Origin: Thermanaerothrix daxensis
Lineage (GTDB): Bacteria > Chloroflexota > Anaerolineae > Anaerolineales > Anaerolineaceae
Length of the DNA: 64,000 nt
NCBI RefSeq assembly: GCF_001306145.1
Contig: NZ_LGKO01000002.1
Span: 992,001-1,056,000 of the forward strand
Direction of reading: 5' to 3'
Shown here: positions 45,588-54,600 of the stretch, in pieces
Position numbering within the stretch: position 1 is the stretch's first letter
How the letters are laid out: each line of letters begins with the position of its first letter
Made by a program: the position numbers and the translations under genes
Notes under the pieces: generated by a model
Told to the model about the DNA's origin: nothing
Database searches by the model: none
What the model saw: the letters and a program-made list of their open reading frames with translations, nothing else

Positions 45588-46513
45588 CTATCCTGAGGCG
45601 TTTGTTCTAAAGTAGTACTCTCAGCAAGGCGCTGTAGTTTCATCCCAATTTCGCGCCATTGGATTTTTGAAATGCCCAGTTTTTGACGGATTTGTTCTCG
45701 CTCCGTGCCTGACTGCCAATCCCGCAGGGCACATGTCCAGCGGCACATGTCAAATGAAAGATGTTTGGTAAGCCCTGCTTCTTCGCCAATGTCTTCAAGC
45801 AGGTACTCTAGGCGACGTGCCGACCATGGGAATATCACATCACGAGGTTGATACTGTTCCAGATATTCTTGATAGGCCTCCATCCATGCTTGAGATAAGG
45901 GGAGCTTACGCTCTTTATATCGATTGCGGGGGTTGCTGTAACGGATAAATAGAAAGGGGGCTTCGGGATTGGAATTGTCAATATGATTGCGATGGATGTT
46001 GAGGCACTCGCCTTTTTTGATGCCCGTGTGCAAAAGCAAACTAAGGAGCGTGTAGGGACGAGCATCGGGCTTACGGCCGCGGCGATGGGCTTCGGCTACT
46101 TCCAGGACCTTTTGCTCTTCCTCTGGGGTCAATACTTGAGGTAGAGGGCTGATAACAGAGTATTGAATCACTTTTTCAGCGGGATCGGCCGCAATGCGCC
46201 CGTTCTGGTGCAGCCAGCGGAAAAATGCTTTGATGGCAGTGATGCGTCGAGCCAGACTTTTGGGGCTACAGGGAACGCCGCGTCCGTGCTGCAACCAGCC
46301 CAAAAAATTGTTCAATTCACGAGTTGTAACGTCTCCAACTGCCCGATCGGGGGGGAGATAGCCTGCCAGGAGCGAAAGGTCGCTAATGAAAGATTTTATG
46401 GTATAGGGTGATTTTCCTTGATCCCGAAGGTAGATTTCCCACGCGCGGATGATTGGGGCTAAGGGGGTTTGGGCATTAATATGAGGAGGAATATCTGAAT
46501 AATCGCTCATCAC
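45572..46513 (-). CDS. Degenerate tyrosine recombinase-like protein
   Basis: The 313-residue protein has the XerC/D layout: an N-terminal SAM-like core-binding domain (about 20-105) and a C-terminal catalytic fold (from 130). Catalytic residues are largely missing. Box I arginine is Lys (TGIKKGE), the box II His is Asp (SFDMCRW keeps only the Arg), the third-position His is Ile (LGISKIQW), and the nucleophilic Tyr has no counterpart (EIGMKLQRL). The fold may be kept for DNA binding. No inverted repeats or attachment sites flank it. It overlaps the tilS end by 16 bp. Confidence 0.75.
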   Translation of the reverse strand: MMSDYSDIPPHINAQTPLAPIIRAWEIYLRDQGKSPYTIKSFISDLSLLAGYLPPDRAVGDVTTRELNNFLGWLQHGRGVPCSPKSLARRITAIKAFFRWLHQNGRIAADPAEKVIQYSVISPLPQVLTPEEEQKVLEVAEAHRRGRKPDARPYTLLSLLLHTGIKKGECLNIHRNHIDNSNPEAPFLFIRYSNPRNRYKERKLPLSQAWMEAYQEYLEQYQPRDVIFPWSARRLEYLLEDIGEEAGLTKHLSFDMCRWTCALRDWQSGTEREQIRQKLGISKIQWREIGMKLQRLAESTTLEQTPQDSQVER

Positions 46514-46572
46514 TGGCCTCTGCGTGATTTTCGTATAGGTATAACCAATTATAGGCCAAAATATTTAAATTG

Positions 46573-46606
46573 CCCATACCCTCTTTTTGTCAAGGGGTAT
46601 GGGGTA
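46573..46606 (-). terminator. Terminator after the LCP gene
   Basis: On the minus strand, CCCATACCC (46595-46603) pairs with GGGTATGGG (46573-46581) around a 13-nt loop, followed by an AT-rich stretch (CAATTTAAATATTTT). It lies 21 bp after the LCP stop. Confidence 0.7.
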
Positions 46607-46626
46607 CGTATTTCGAGCGCGTTTAC

Positions 46627-47655
46627 TTACTGCGCGTTCAAAGCCTGACGCAGGATTTCGCGGATGGCTTCAACATTGGGGATAAGGACGCTGGCTCCGC
46701 TTTCAGTCCTCGTGGGGGTGACTTGTCCAGGACCGATGGCGTATCGCTGAATGCGGGAGGGGTCAGCGAGCAGTTGAGGTGCAAGAGGTGCCAAAGAGAT
46801 CGCTACATCCAGAGGAAGATTGGTCTCTACACTGGACCGATAGTACTGGTAGAGTTCGGGGATTCGAGCCAGTGCATTGAGGCTCATAAGCTTGTTGAAC
46901 AATGCAATCAGAACCTCTTGCTCGCGACGTGTGCGGTCGAAATCGCTGGTGCTGTATCGGGAGCGCACGTACCATAACGCTGTTTGCCCATCCATATGGA
47001 CCAGGCCTGGTCCAACAGAACAATATCCATTTTGAGCCTGGGGCAACTTGCACTGGTCGGTCAGGTTTTTGGCTGCATAGACATCAATGCCCCCTAAACT
47101 ATCCACGATATTCACGAAGCCCTGGAAGTTGGTGAGCACATAATAATCTATGGTGACTCCGAAGTTCTGCTGGAAAGTAGCCACAGTGAGTGGAAATCCC
47201 CCCATTGGGTGGGCAGTATTAATGCGGTTCTTGCCGCGTCCCGGAATGTCCACATATAAATCGCGGGGGAATGAAACCAGGCTGGCTGTACCCAGATTGG
47301 GGTTGAGCGAAACTAGCAGAATAACATCGGTGCGATACCCTGACCCTGGGCGCCAATCGGACCCCAAGACCAGGATGTTAACTTGACCCTCGGCAGGGAT
47401 AATGTCCCAAGCAGGTGTGGGGGTGGCTTGAGGGGTGGTTTCAATGGTGGGGAAAGGACTAGGGGTTGAAACTTGAATTTCTACCGGCAAGAAGGGCGTT
47501 GGCGTTGCAGTGGCGTTGGGCGCCACGGTTACCCAGTGTTGGGCCAGTGGAACTGAACCGCCCTGACCGCCAATCTGAGCCGGCAAATTACATGCTACCG
47601 TCACGAGGACAAGGAGAATGGGCAAACCCAAAAGTATTAAATGCTTTTTCATCAT
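46627..47655 (-). CDS. LytR-CpsA-Psr family protein
   Basis: The 342-residue protein has a lipoprotein-like signal (LVLVTVACNLP), a Thr/Pro-rich linker and an LCP domain (about 95-300). Family residues are seen in VLGSDWRPGSGYRTDVILLVSL, SFPRDLYVDIPG, RINTAHPMGG and SRYSTSDFDRTRREQEVL. LCP enzymes attach polymers to peptidoglycan or related acceptors outside the membrane. The start at 47655 (MMKKHLIL) is chosen for the signal peptide. It is the last gene of an operon with a LysM protein and a kinase-like protein. Confidence 0.9.
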   Translation of the reverse strand: MMKKHLILLGLPILLVLVTVACNLPAQIGGQGGSVPLAQHWVTVAPNATATPTPFLPVEIQVSTPSPFPTIETTPQATPTPAWDIIPAEGQVNILVLGSDWRPGSGYRTDVILLVSLNPNLGTASLVSFPRDLYVDIPGRGKNRINTAHPMGGFPLTVATFQQNFGVTIDYYVLTNFQGFVNIVDSLGGIDVYAAKNLTDQCKLPQAQNGYCSVGPGLVHMDGQTALWYVRSRYSTSDFDRTRREQEVLIALFNKLMSLNALARIPELYQYYRSSVETNLPLDVAISLAPLAPQLLADPSRIQRYAIGPGQVTPTRTESGASVLIPNVEAIREILRQALNAQ

Positions 47656-47696
47656 CTCTACGCTTTGGTCATGATTTCGGTCCAATTATAAGACGA

Positions 47697-48527
47697 TTAT
47701 GGGGCTGGGAAAGTTTCAGTTTGTGAGACAGTCGGGGTCTCGGTAAATGAGTTTATTGGGGTAGGAGTAGGGCTCTCAGTTGGGGATGGGGTGAAAACAG
47801 GGGTGGGTGTAGGTGTAGATGTCGGTTCCAGCGTTGGTGTTGAAGAAGGTATTACAGGGGTAGGGGAGGCAGGAATTGGGGTTACCGTGGGTCGAGGCGC
47901 CTCAGGTTGTGGGGTAGAGGTGGGCGTGTATGTACGGGTCGCCACGTTGGGAACCCAGAGATACTGTCCTGTGACGATTACATCACTTTCTAAGCAGTTA
48001 GTTTGCTTGAGCAACCATGCGGTGACCCCGTACAAGCCGCCAATTCGTGTCAGAGTGTCACCCCGTTGGATTCGGTAAAGGATCCAGCCCGGTGGAGGTG
48101 CGCACCCCGTGGGGGTTGGGCTGGTAAAATAAGGGGCTGGCACGGTGGCTGTCGGGGCTGGCAGGTAAAGGATGGTCTCTGGCAAGAGACCAGGACTGAC
48201 CATACAATTGGCAGCCATAATCTGTTCGGCGGATATTCCTGTTAGGCCTGCTAGATTGTTGAGCGTCTCGCCGGGTTGCACGATGTGTGGCTGCCATCCC
48301 GGTGGAATTGGGCAAGTGTGCTTATTGCCAAAAGTTGGGGATGGGGAGGACAGGGTAGGGTCATTGGGGAGGATAATGGGGGTTAGGTTGGGAGTTGGGA
48401 GCACAGGAGCAGGGGTAGGGGTATTGGCGTAGAGTTCGATTCCTGCGGACAGAAAAGCCCCTGTTACTAGCAAGGCGGTAAGGGCCCCCCATCCAATTCC
48501 CGGCAAAATGGCTTTCCATGCTTTCAT
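47697..48527 (-). CDS. Exported protein with two LysM domains and Thr/Pro-rich tail
   Basis: The 276-residue protein has an N-terminal membrane anchor (GIGWGALTALLVTGAFLSAG), two LysM domains (about 80-125, HIVQPGETLNNLAGLTGIS, and 150-200, YRIQRGDTLTRIGGLYGV) and a 70-residue Thr/Pro-rich C terminus. LysM domains bind N-acetylglucosamine polymers, so it probably contacts the wall. Each LysM begins with a Cys-Pro-Pro-Gly-Trp motif. It overlaps the kinase-like gene by 4 bp and precedes the LCP gene by 41 bp. Confidence 0.85.
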   Translation of the reverse strand: MKAWKAILPGIGWGALTALLVTGAFLSAGIELYANTPTPAPVLPTPNLTPIILPNDPTLSSPSPTFGNKHTCPIPPGWQPHIVQPGETLNNLAGLTGISAEQIMAANCMVSPGLLPETILYLPAPTATVPAPYFTSPTPTGCAPPPGWILYRIQRGDTLTRIGGLYGVTAWLLKQTNCLESDVIVTGQYLWVPNVATRTYTPTSTPQPEAPRPTVTPIPASPTPVIPSSTPTLEPTSTPTPTPVFTPSPTESPTPTPINSFTETPTVSQTETFPAP

Positions 48528-50875
48528 AAGGCTGCGTTCGCTATCCCCAATGCTTCGATGGGAAGGAGCAGATTTACAGTTATCGCATGGGAAGAGTCAA
48601 TATCCACATAAACCCTTCCCCCATTGGTTTCAATAAGGGCCTTTATTAGTCCGATATTCAATCTCTCTTTGCTCGCTTCCTGGAACGAGGATTCTCCGGT
48701 TATGGTTTCATGCAGTAACTGACGAGGCGGGATTTCAATTCTTTCCCATGGGGTATTGGAGATTTGAAGCAGCAGAAATGGTGGTGAGGATAAAGCAGTT
48801 TCGTTCAGGAGACGCAGGGTAAGATCGCTCTCGGTGGTAGCGTTAGTGACCAGTTGCTGGAGAAGATGCACAAGAATCTGGTAGAGATTATCGGGGTTCA
48901 ATCTTACCCTTGGAATTTCTGCAGGGAAGTCAAGATGAACATTGATCTGACGTTGTTGAATTTGCGGGGCAAGATCGTTGAGAGCCTGATCAATAATAGG
49001 CCCAACCTCTGCTAAAACTTCCTCGTTTGTGGTAGATTGCATAGTGAGGGCTGAAACTTCTTCTAACAGTTGCTCAAGTAGATCACGGGTTTTCACGGTT
49101 GCCACGCGTGTGCGTTCAAGAAACTTGCGCTGAAGGGCGCTCAGAATACCAACCGTTTCCCCCATGAGCAGATCCACATATCCCAAGATGGAGGATAAGG
49201 GCTGGCGCATCTCTTGAACGAGGGAGATGAGTACTTCTTGCTGAGCAGGTGGTAAATTGGAAGGTTGCTTAGCACTTTGCTGTAACTTAAGAATTTGGAT
49301 GTTGGCTTCGGCTAATGCATTTTGCAGGCGCGCGATCTCCTCCAGTGTGGAACGTAGTTCATTCTCAAGATGTTCCACTTCTGCACTGGGGGTGGATTTT
49401 TGTCGGCTCTCGGCCAGCATCTCTTTCAATGCCCGGTTTTCGGCTTGGAGAGCCTCGATGGTATCTTGAGCCTCGCGCTGCAAGGCAAGAAGAGCCTCAA
49501 AGTCCCCTGAGGGTGTGGAGGATGAGGACTCAAGGGTTTGGCGAAGGGAGCGGTTCTCGTTTTGCACTCTTTCAAAGTCTGTTCGAAGGGATTGAAGTGC
49601 CTGTTCCAGTTGGAAAACCTGGGATTGGAGATGATGGAACGCTTCGCCCTGTTTCAGAAGAAGCGCCGTTTTTTGATTTAGTACTTGTAGTCGTGTTAAT
49701 TCCTCGGGTGTCCAGGCGCGGTTGGAATAAGGCGTCAATAAGACCATTAATGCGGGTTTAGAAACCGGGAATTGGATGGGGGCTGCTATCAAGGAACCAA
49801 TGTGTTCCAACCCGAGCACGCTGGCCAGATTGTGACTCTCCTCTCCCAAAGCAGATTCGTCTTCGACAAGCAGGGTTTTTTGGTGACGGAGCGCATTGAG
49901 CAATTTCGGAAAACGCGTGATGCGGATGTGACTTTGTACAATGGGTTCGTCTCGCACTAAATCATAGCCCGTCTGTACCACAAGCGTTTCGGCATCGGTT
50001 TCACTCTGCTGCAGCATAAGACAGAGGTCGGCTCGGAGAGTGTGAGCGATGGCCCGTGTTAACGCCTCCAGGAGATTATCCTTACCAATACTACTGGCTA
50101 CATCACTCCAGTGGAAGATGGCTTGCATAGAGGCAGTGGTTATGGCCTTGGAAGGGGATGCTGAGGATTCTGGAGACATGGAAGCCGAGACTGACGTGTT
50201 TAGGCGCAAAATGTGTTGTACCATGGCCGGCAGGAGTGGATAGGTACATAACTGGGCCATACGCAAGGTCGCTGAAATGTCGGATTGAGGAGCATCGAGA
50301 GCGTAGTGGAGCAATCCTCCTGCTAATATAAAGCCCATTACACCGAAGCCCTCTCCGGCAACCGGAGAGGAGCGGGTAAGGGCGATTATCAGCCCCGTGA
50401 TAGAAAGAGTGATTATGATGACGGTCCAAATCTGATCAAAAAGGCTTGTATTATACCCAAGATTTTGTCCAGAAGCCGGGGCGTATAGCAGTTCGAAAAG
50501 GAAAATTAGAGGAAATGAAAAAGTAAGCACCATACTCAGGCGGTCAATTCGTACGTTGGGGGCTGGAAAGAGCCAGAGTCGCCCCAGCCAGAAAAGAGTG
50601 AGGCTTAAAACCATACGTTCCAGTGCGGGGAGAAAAGAAGGTAAAACCAGCAGGTTTTGCCACGCCAGTCCTGCGCTAATAAACAGCAGAATTTGCCCCG
50701 CGAGGGCTACACTGAGCCCTACTATAAGAGTACGCCGTATTGGTGAGGACAGATCGAGAGGCCAGAGGATTACATTCTGGAGAGCGAAAAGCACCGAGAA
50801 TGCAAGCACCAAATGAAAGAGGAGATTCCCTGGGGGTGAGATGATGAGAGACAACAACTGGTTTATCGGGGTCAT
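48524..50875 (-). CDS. Histidine-kinase-like protein with degenerate catalytic core
   Basis: The 783-residue protein has about seven transmembrane helices (1-230), a GAF domain (about 255-415), a long coiled coil (415-545), and a HisKA/HATPase-like end. The phosphoacceptor His is Gln (LVQEMRQPLSSILGYVDLL), the N-box Asn is replaced (ILVHLLQQLV), and the DxGxG box is absent (LLQISNTPWERI). It is therefore unlikely to autophosphorylate and may be a sensor that works by conformation or dimerises with a true kinase. Its stop overlaps the LysM gene, tying it to envelope genes. Confidence 0.8.
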   Translation of the reverse strand: MTPINQLLSLIISPPGNLLFHLVLAFSVLFALQNVILWPLDLSSPIRRTLIVGLSVALAGQILLFISAGLAWQNLLVLPSFLPALERMVLSLTLFWLGRLWLFPAPNVRIDRLSMVLTFSFPLIFLFELLYAPASGQNLGYNTSLFDQIWTVIIITLSITGLIIALTRSSPVAGEGFGVMGFILAGGLLHYALDAPQSDISATLRMAQLCTYPLLPAMVQHILRLNTSVSASMSPESSASPSKAITTASMQAIFHWSDVASSIGKDNLLEALTRAIAHTLRADLCLMLQQSETDAETLVVQTGYDLVRDEPIVQSHIRITRFPKLLNALRHQKTLLVEDESALGEESHNLASVLGLEHIGSLIAAPIQFPVSKPALMVLLTPYSNRAWTPEELTRLQVLNQKTALLLKQGEAFHHLQSQVFQLEQALQSLRTDFERVQNENRSLRQTLESSSSTPSGDFEALLALQREAQDTIEALQAENRALKEMLAESRQKSTPSAEVEHLENELRSTLEEIARLQNALAEANIQILKLQQSAKQPSNLPPAQQEVLISLVQEMRQPLSSILGYVDLLMGETVGILSALQRKFLERTRVATVKTRDLLEQLLEEVSALTMQSTTNEEVLAEVGPIIDQALNDLAPQIQQRQINVHLDFPAEIPRVRLNPDNLYQILVHLLQQLVTNATTESDLTLRLLNETALSSPPFLLLQISNTPWERIEIPPRQLLHETITGESSFQEASKERLNIGLIKALIETNGGRVYVDIDSSHAITVNLLLPIEALGIANAAL

Positions 50876-50978
50876 GGGTTAAAAGGTTTCCGGAAACGGT
50901 ATCTCAGAAAAGTGGTATGGGATTGGGTGCAATAATTGTGCCCGAGGATGTATTAATGCTATTTTACTATGGGCTTCT

Positions 50979-50997
50979 CAGGATATCATTTATCCTG
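50979..50997. repeat. Inverted repeat upstream of the kinase-like gene
   Basis: CAGGATA and TATCCTG flank TCATT, a perfect 7-bp inverted repeat about 105 bp upstream of the minus-strand ATG. It may be an operator; nothing identifies the regulator. The rest of the 208-bp gap has only the tRNA-Leu promoter. Confidence 0.4.
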
Positions 50998-51033
50998 GGG
51001 GAATAAGGGAAGATTTTTTACGTTTGCGCTGGG

Positions 51034-51062
51034 TTGACAAATTCAAAGGGCTGACTTAAAAT
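51034..51062 (+). promoter_or_regulatory. Promoter of tRNA-Leu
   Basis: TTGACA (51034-51039) and TAAAAT (51057-51062) are 17 bp apart, 22 bp before the tRNA. Confidence 0.8.
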
Positions 51063-51083
51063 TTTGACCAGACCGAGAACCAA

Positions 51084-51168
<85 letters not shown>

Positions 51169-51173
51169 CACTC

Positions 51174-51206
51174 AACAGCCCAACTCAAAGTGGGCTGTTT
51201 TGTCTT
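51174..51206 (+). terminator. Terminator of tRNA-Leu
   Basis: AACAGCCCA (51174-51182) pairs with TGGGCTGTT (51191-51199) around an 8-nt loop, followed by TTGTCTT. Confidence 0.85.
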
Positions 51207-51227
51207 GTGGGCCCCTACGCTTTGATG

Positions 51228-51240
51228 TAAGATATAAGCA
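51228..51240 (+). promoter_or_regulatory. Possible promoter for leaderless ftsB-like transcript
   Basis: TTGTGG (51205-51210) and TAAGAT (51228-51233) are 17 bp apart. The -10 box ends 6 bp before the ATG at 51240, so transcription would begin at the start codon. No Shine-Dalgarno sequence is present. Confidence 0.4.
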
Positions 51241-51617
51241 TGGAATCTTCTCGTTGGAAACCTCGTCAAATTATCCTCTTGGGTATATTGATCCTTCTTT
51301 TTCTGTTCCTGCTAGATCTAAATCAGCGGCTTGTGCAGTTGAATCGTTTGAGCCAGAAACGCGATCAGATGCAAACCGAAGTTGCGGGCTTGCAGCGCAC
51401 TATTGAGGCACTTGGCACGCAAAAAGCATATGCCACCTCTGAGAGCGCGGTTGAGGCCTATGCCCGTAACCAGGCGAATATGGTAAAACCCGGAGAAAAT
51501 CCAATCATTCTGGTCCCTGTTCATACCTCTCAACCTTCTTTGATGAGCACCCCGACACCTGTGGCTCAGTATGCGGAGCCATGGCAGGTTTGGTGGGCGT
51601 TATTCTTCGGACGTTAG
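51240..51617 (+). CDS. FtsB/DivIC-like septum formation protein
   Basis: This 125-residue bitopic protein has a short basic N terminus, one transmembrane helix (about residues 12-30) and an extracytoplasmic coiled coil (LVQLNRLSQKRDQMQTEVAG) followed by YARNQANMVKPGENPIILV, the typical end of FtsB/DivIC proteins. These form a complex with FtsL and FtsQ at the division site. A Pro-rich tail ending in WQVWWALFFGR is extra. It stands alone, convergent with the phosphatase gene. Confidence 0.75.
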   Translation: MESSRWKPRQIILLGILILLFLFLLDLNQRLVQLNRLSQKRDQMQTEVAGLQRTIEALGTQKAYATSESAVEAYARNQANMVKPGENPIILVPVHTSQPSLMSTPTPVAQYAEPWQVWWALFFGR

Positions 51618-51622
51618 AGCGG

Positions 51623-54600
51623 TTAGGTGAGTTTGCTTTTCCGATGCAAGACTATAAGGGTTAGATCGTCGGAGGCGGGGGCAATTCCTCTAAAATCATC
51701 TAAAGTTGTTTTGATGTAATCTGCAAGCTCAATAGCACTGGTACGAGGGGCTTCTTTTATGGTTCGGATAAGATTTCCCTCGCTAAAGGGCTCACCGCTT
51801 TCTGAAAACATTTCGGTCAATCCATCAGTATAGAGCAGTAGGAAGTCACCTGGGGAGAGGAACGCCGTTTGGTCCTGTAAGCGAATTTGGGTCAAAATAC
51901 CCAATGCCATGCCATTCGAAGGCAGGCTTTCAACTCTCCCATCTGCGCGGAGAATGAGCGGCCAGTTGTGGCCAGCATTGGCATATAGGATGCGCCCGTC
52001 ATCGAGATGGAGAATGGCATAAATGGCGGTTACAAATAACCCATCCGGCGAGTCAAACACCAGCGATCGGTTGACTCTTTGTAAAATCCGCGCTGGAGAG
52101 GGTTGCCCCGAGATGCCAAAGGCCCGAATCAACGTTCTTGAAACGGTCATATAAAGGGCAGCAGGTACTCCCTTGTCCGAAACATCCCCAATGACAATGC
52201 CCCAGCGGTTTTGAGGAAGGCGTATAACATCATAAAAGTCTCCGCCAACCTGACGCGCGGTCTCCCAGTAAACGCTAATCTCCCAATGAGGATGTTCTGG
52301 GAAGCGTGTAGGCAAAAACGTCTTTTGAATCTGCCGGGCCACCTGAACTTCGCGCTCCAGTCGCTCCCGTTTGAGCATCTCACGGTTCAGGTATTCATTT
52401 TGAATGGCTAAGGCGATTTGTTGAGCGATGCCGGTGATGATTTCCAGACGACGTTCCTGAGATGTAGTCGGGTAATGGGCGTCGCGAACCAAGAGGGCCC
52501 CGTAGCGCTCCCCCTTGACAGAAAGGGGGATGCCTAAAAGGCGGTATGAGGCATTGGCTTCGATTTCTTCGTCGGTGACTAAGGGGTGGGAAGCCCATTC
52601 TGCAATTGGCAGGTCCTCATGTTGCAATGGACATACAATCAGGGTATCGTAGTGATGGATGAAATCCAATAACGGCGCCTGACCTCGAGGATATCCGGTT
52701 CCCTCCAGGGCGGTTTGATGGTGGTGATTCTGGTCAAAGGCTTTAACTAGGCGATATTCTTTTTTTTCGTTGTCCCACAAGTAAATTGCGCATGCCTCTG
52801 CTCCCACCAGGATGGGGATAAGATGGACGGTGGTGTCCAACATGTCTTCTAGATTGGTCTGACTCACAATGGCTTGGGCTACCTGTAATAGGGCTGCTGT
52901 AACATAGGCCTCTTCTTGCCGGGCATCCAATAAGCGAATGTTCTCCAGGGCCATGGCGGCTTGTTGAGCAATTCCTTGGAGGATGGCCAGGAGTTGGGGG
53001 TCAAAGCGATAGCCCACGTGCGTGCGCTCAGGATGATAGCCAACCAGCAACGCTCCGAGCATCTCATCTCGACTTGTTAGGGGAAGAACTAAGTAGGTGC
53101 TATTGTTGGTGTGTAGATCAATTTCTAGAAGTGAGAGTTCTGCTGCCGGATCCTGGATGAAAACCGGGCTGCGAGTTTCTAACAAACGTGCAACGGCGGG
53201 TACCCGGCTATCAAATGGAATGTGGTGGGGCAAGAGGGTTGGAAGGCCGTGCTCGGCCAGCATGAAAAAGGCCTGTTGGGAATCATCCCATATAAAGAAA
53301 GCGCACTCTCTAATACCAACCAGTAAAGGAATGAGGCGAGTGAGGGTTTCGGCCAGTTCCTCTGCTGAACGCAGAGTCTGATTGGTTTCAGCGACCTGGA
53401 GCAGGATGGTTGAAATCCAGGCTTGTTCTTGGGCAGAGGCAAAGAGGCGATTATTTTGGATTGCCACAGCCGCATAGCTGGCCAGCGTGATCGCAATGAG
53501 AAGGGCCTCGCTGCCGTAACGTCCTGCTGTGTGATGAGCAAAGAGCAGCAAGCCTAAGATCTGCCCTCCGGCTCTTAAGGGGGCCAGGATGGCAGAGTAA
53601 TCGGTCGGGAAACCCAGCGCTTTCCCCAGGGGGTCATAGGGATCAAGGGGTTTTCGGATAGAGGCTTCGGTTTGTTGCAGAGCATATTCAAGCCACTGGC
53701 GTTCTTCTTCCTCTTCAACAGTGACCTGTTCGAGCCGGGCTGCTGAAACCCCGTGTACCGCGGCGAGGCGGAGGTTGGGTGGTTGTCGGGTTTCAGGACG
53801 ATAGGGTTCTTCAAGAAGCCAAATGGCAGCGGCTTCACATGGTAAATTGCGTTCCAACTCGGCCAGGATGCGTTCTAGCAAATCTCCGAGATTTATGTTC
53901 TCGGATATCAGACCAGCGATATCCCGAAATGAATCAGCCACCTGACGGCGCCAGGATTCGGTGCGATAAAGCATGGCGTTGCGCATCGCAATTGCAATGC
54001 TGGCACCCAGTGCTTCGAGGTAGGGTAAGTCTTCGGGATCGAAGGCATTGGGATGGTCTGATTGCAAATCCAGTACCCCCAGCACTTCCCCAGCATACGC
54101 CAGGGGAATGGCTAATTCTGATTGGGTGGTTTCAGGGGGTAGGGGCGAGGGACGGTAGAGGGGGTCGGATTCCACATCGTTGGTCAGGTAAATTTTGCCT
54201 TCCCGCGCGACCCAGGGGATAATGCCCATTGGATCATCCAGGTCGTAACTAATTTGATGCTCTTCAAAGGCTTTGCTGCGGGCACCACTACCCGCTTCGT
54301 AAAAAATCTTACGGCGCCCCTGATGGACGCTGAAGAGGTGAACATAGGGATAACCGAACCAGTGGTGGATGGCCTTGACGACCTCTTCTAGCAGGCGATC
54401 AAGGTCAAGAATAGAGGTCAGAGTATGGCTGATTTCAAGCAGGGCAGCGATACGGTCGGCGCGATGCGAAAGGGCTTGGTAGAGTTTTATGCTTTCAAAG
54501 GCTATTGCAATGGCGTCGGCCAGGGAGCGGAATAGAATCAGGTCATACTCATGAAAGGCATTGGGGCGTTCGCTTTGTAGATCTAAAACTCCCAAAAGGC

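Noticed and set aside
45572-46513. Integrase as a sign of a genomic island or prophage
   Set aside because: No attachment repeats, phage genes or tRNA integration point are nearby, and the catalytic residues are lost. Neighbours are housekeeping genes.
47697-47960. Low-complexity repeats in the LysM protein tail as a possible repeat array or CRISPR
   Set aside because: They encode a Thr/Pro/Ser linker in frame with varied codons, with no constant repeat-spacer unit.
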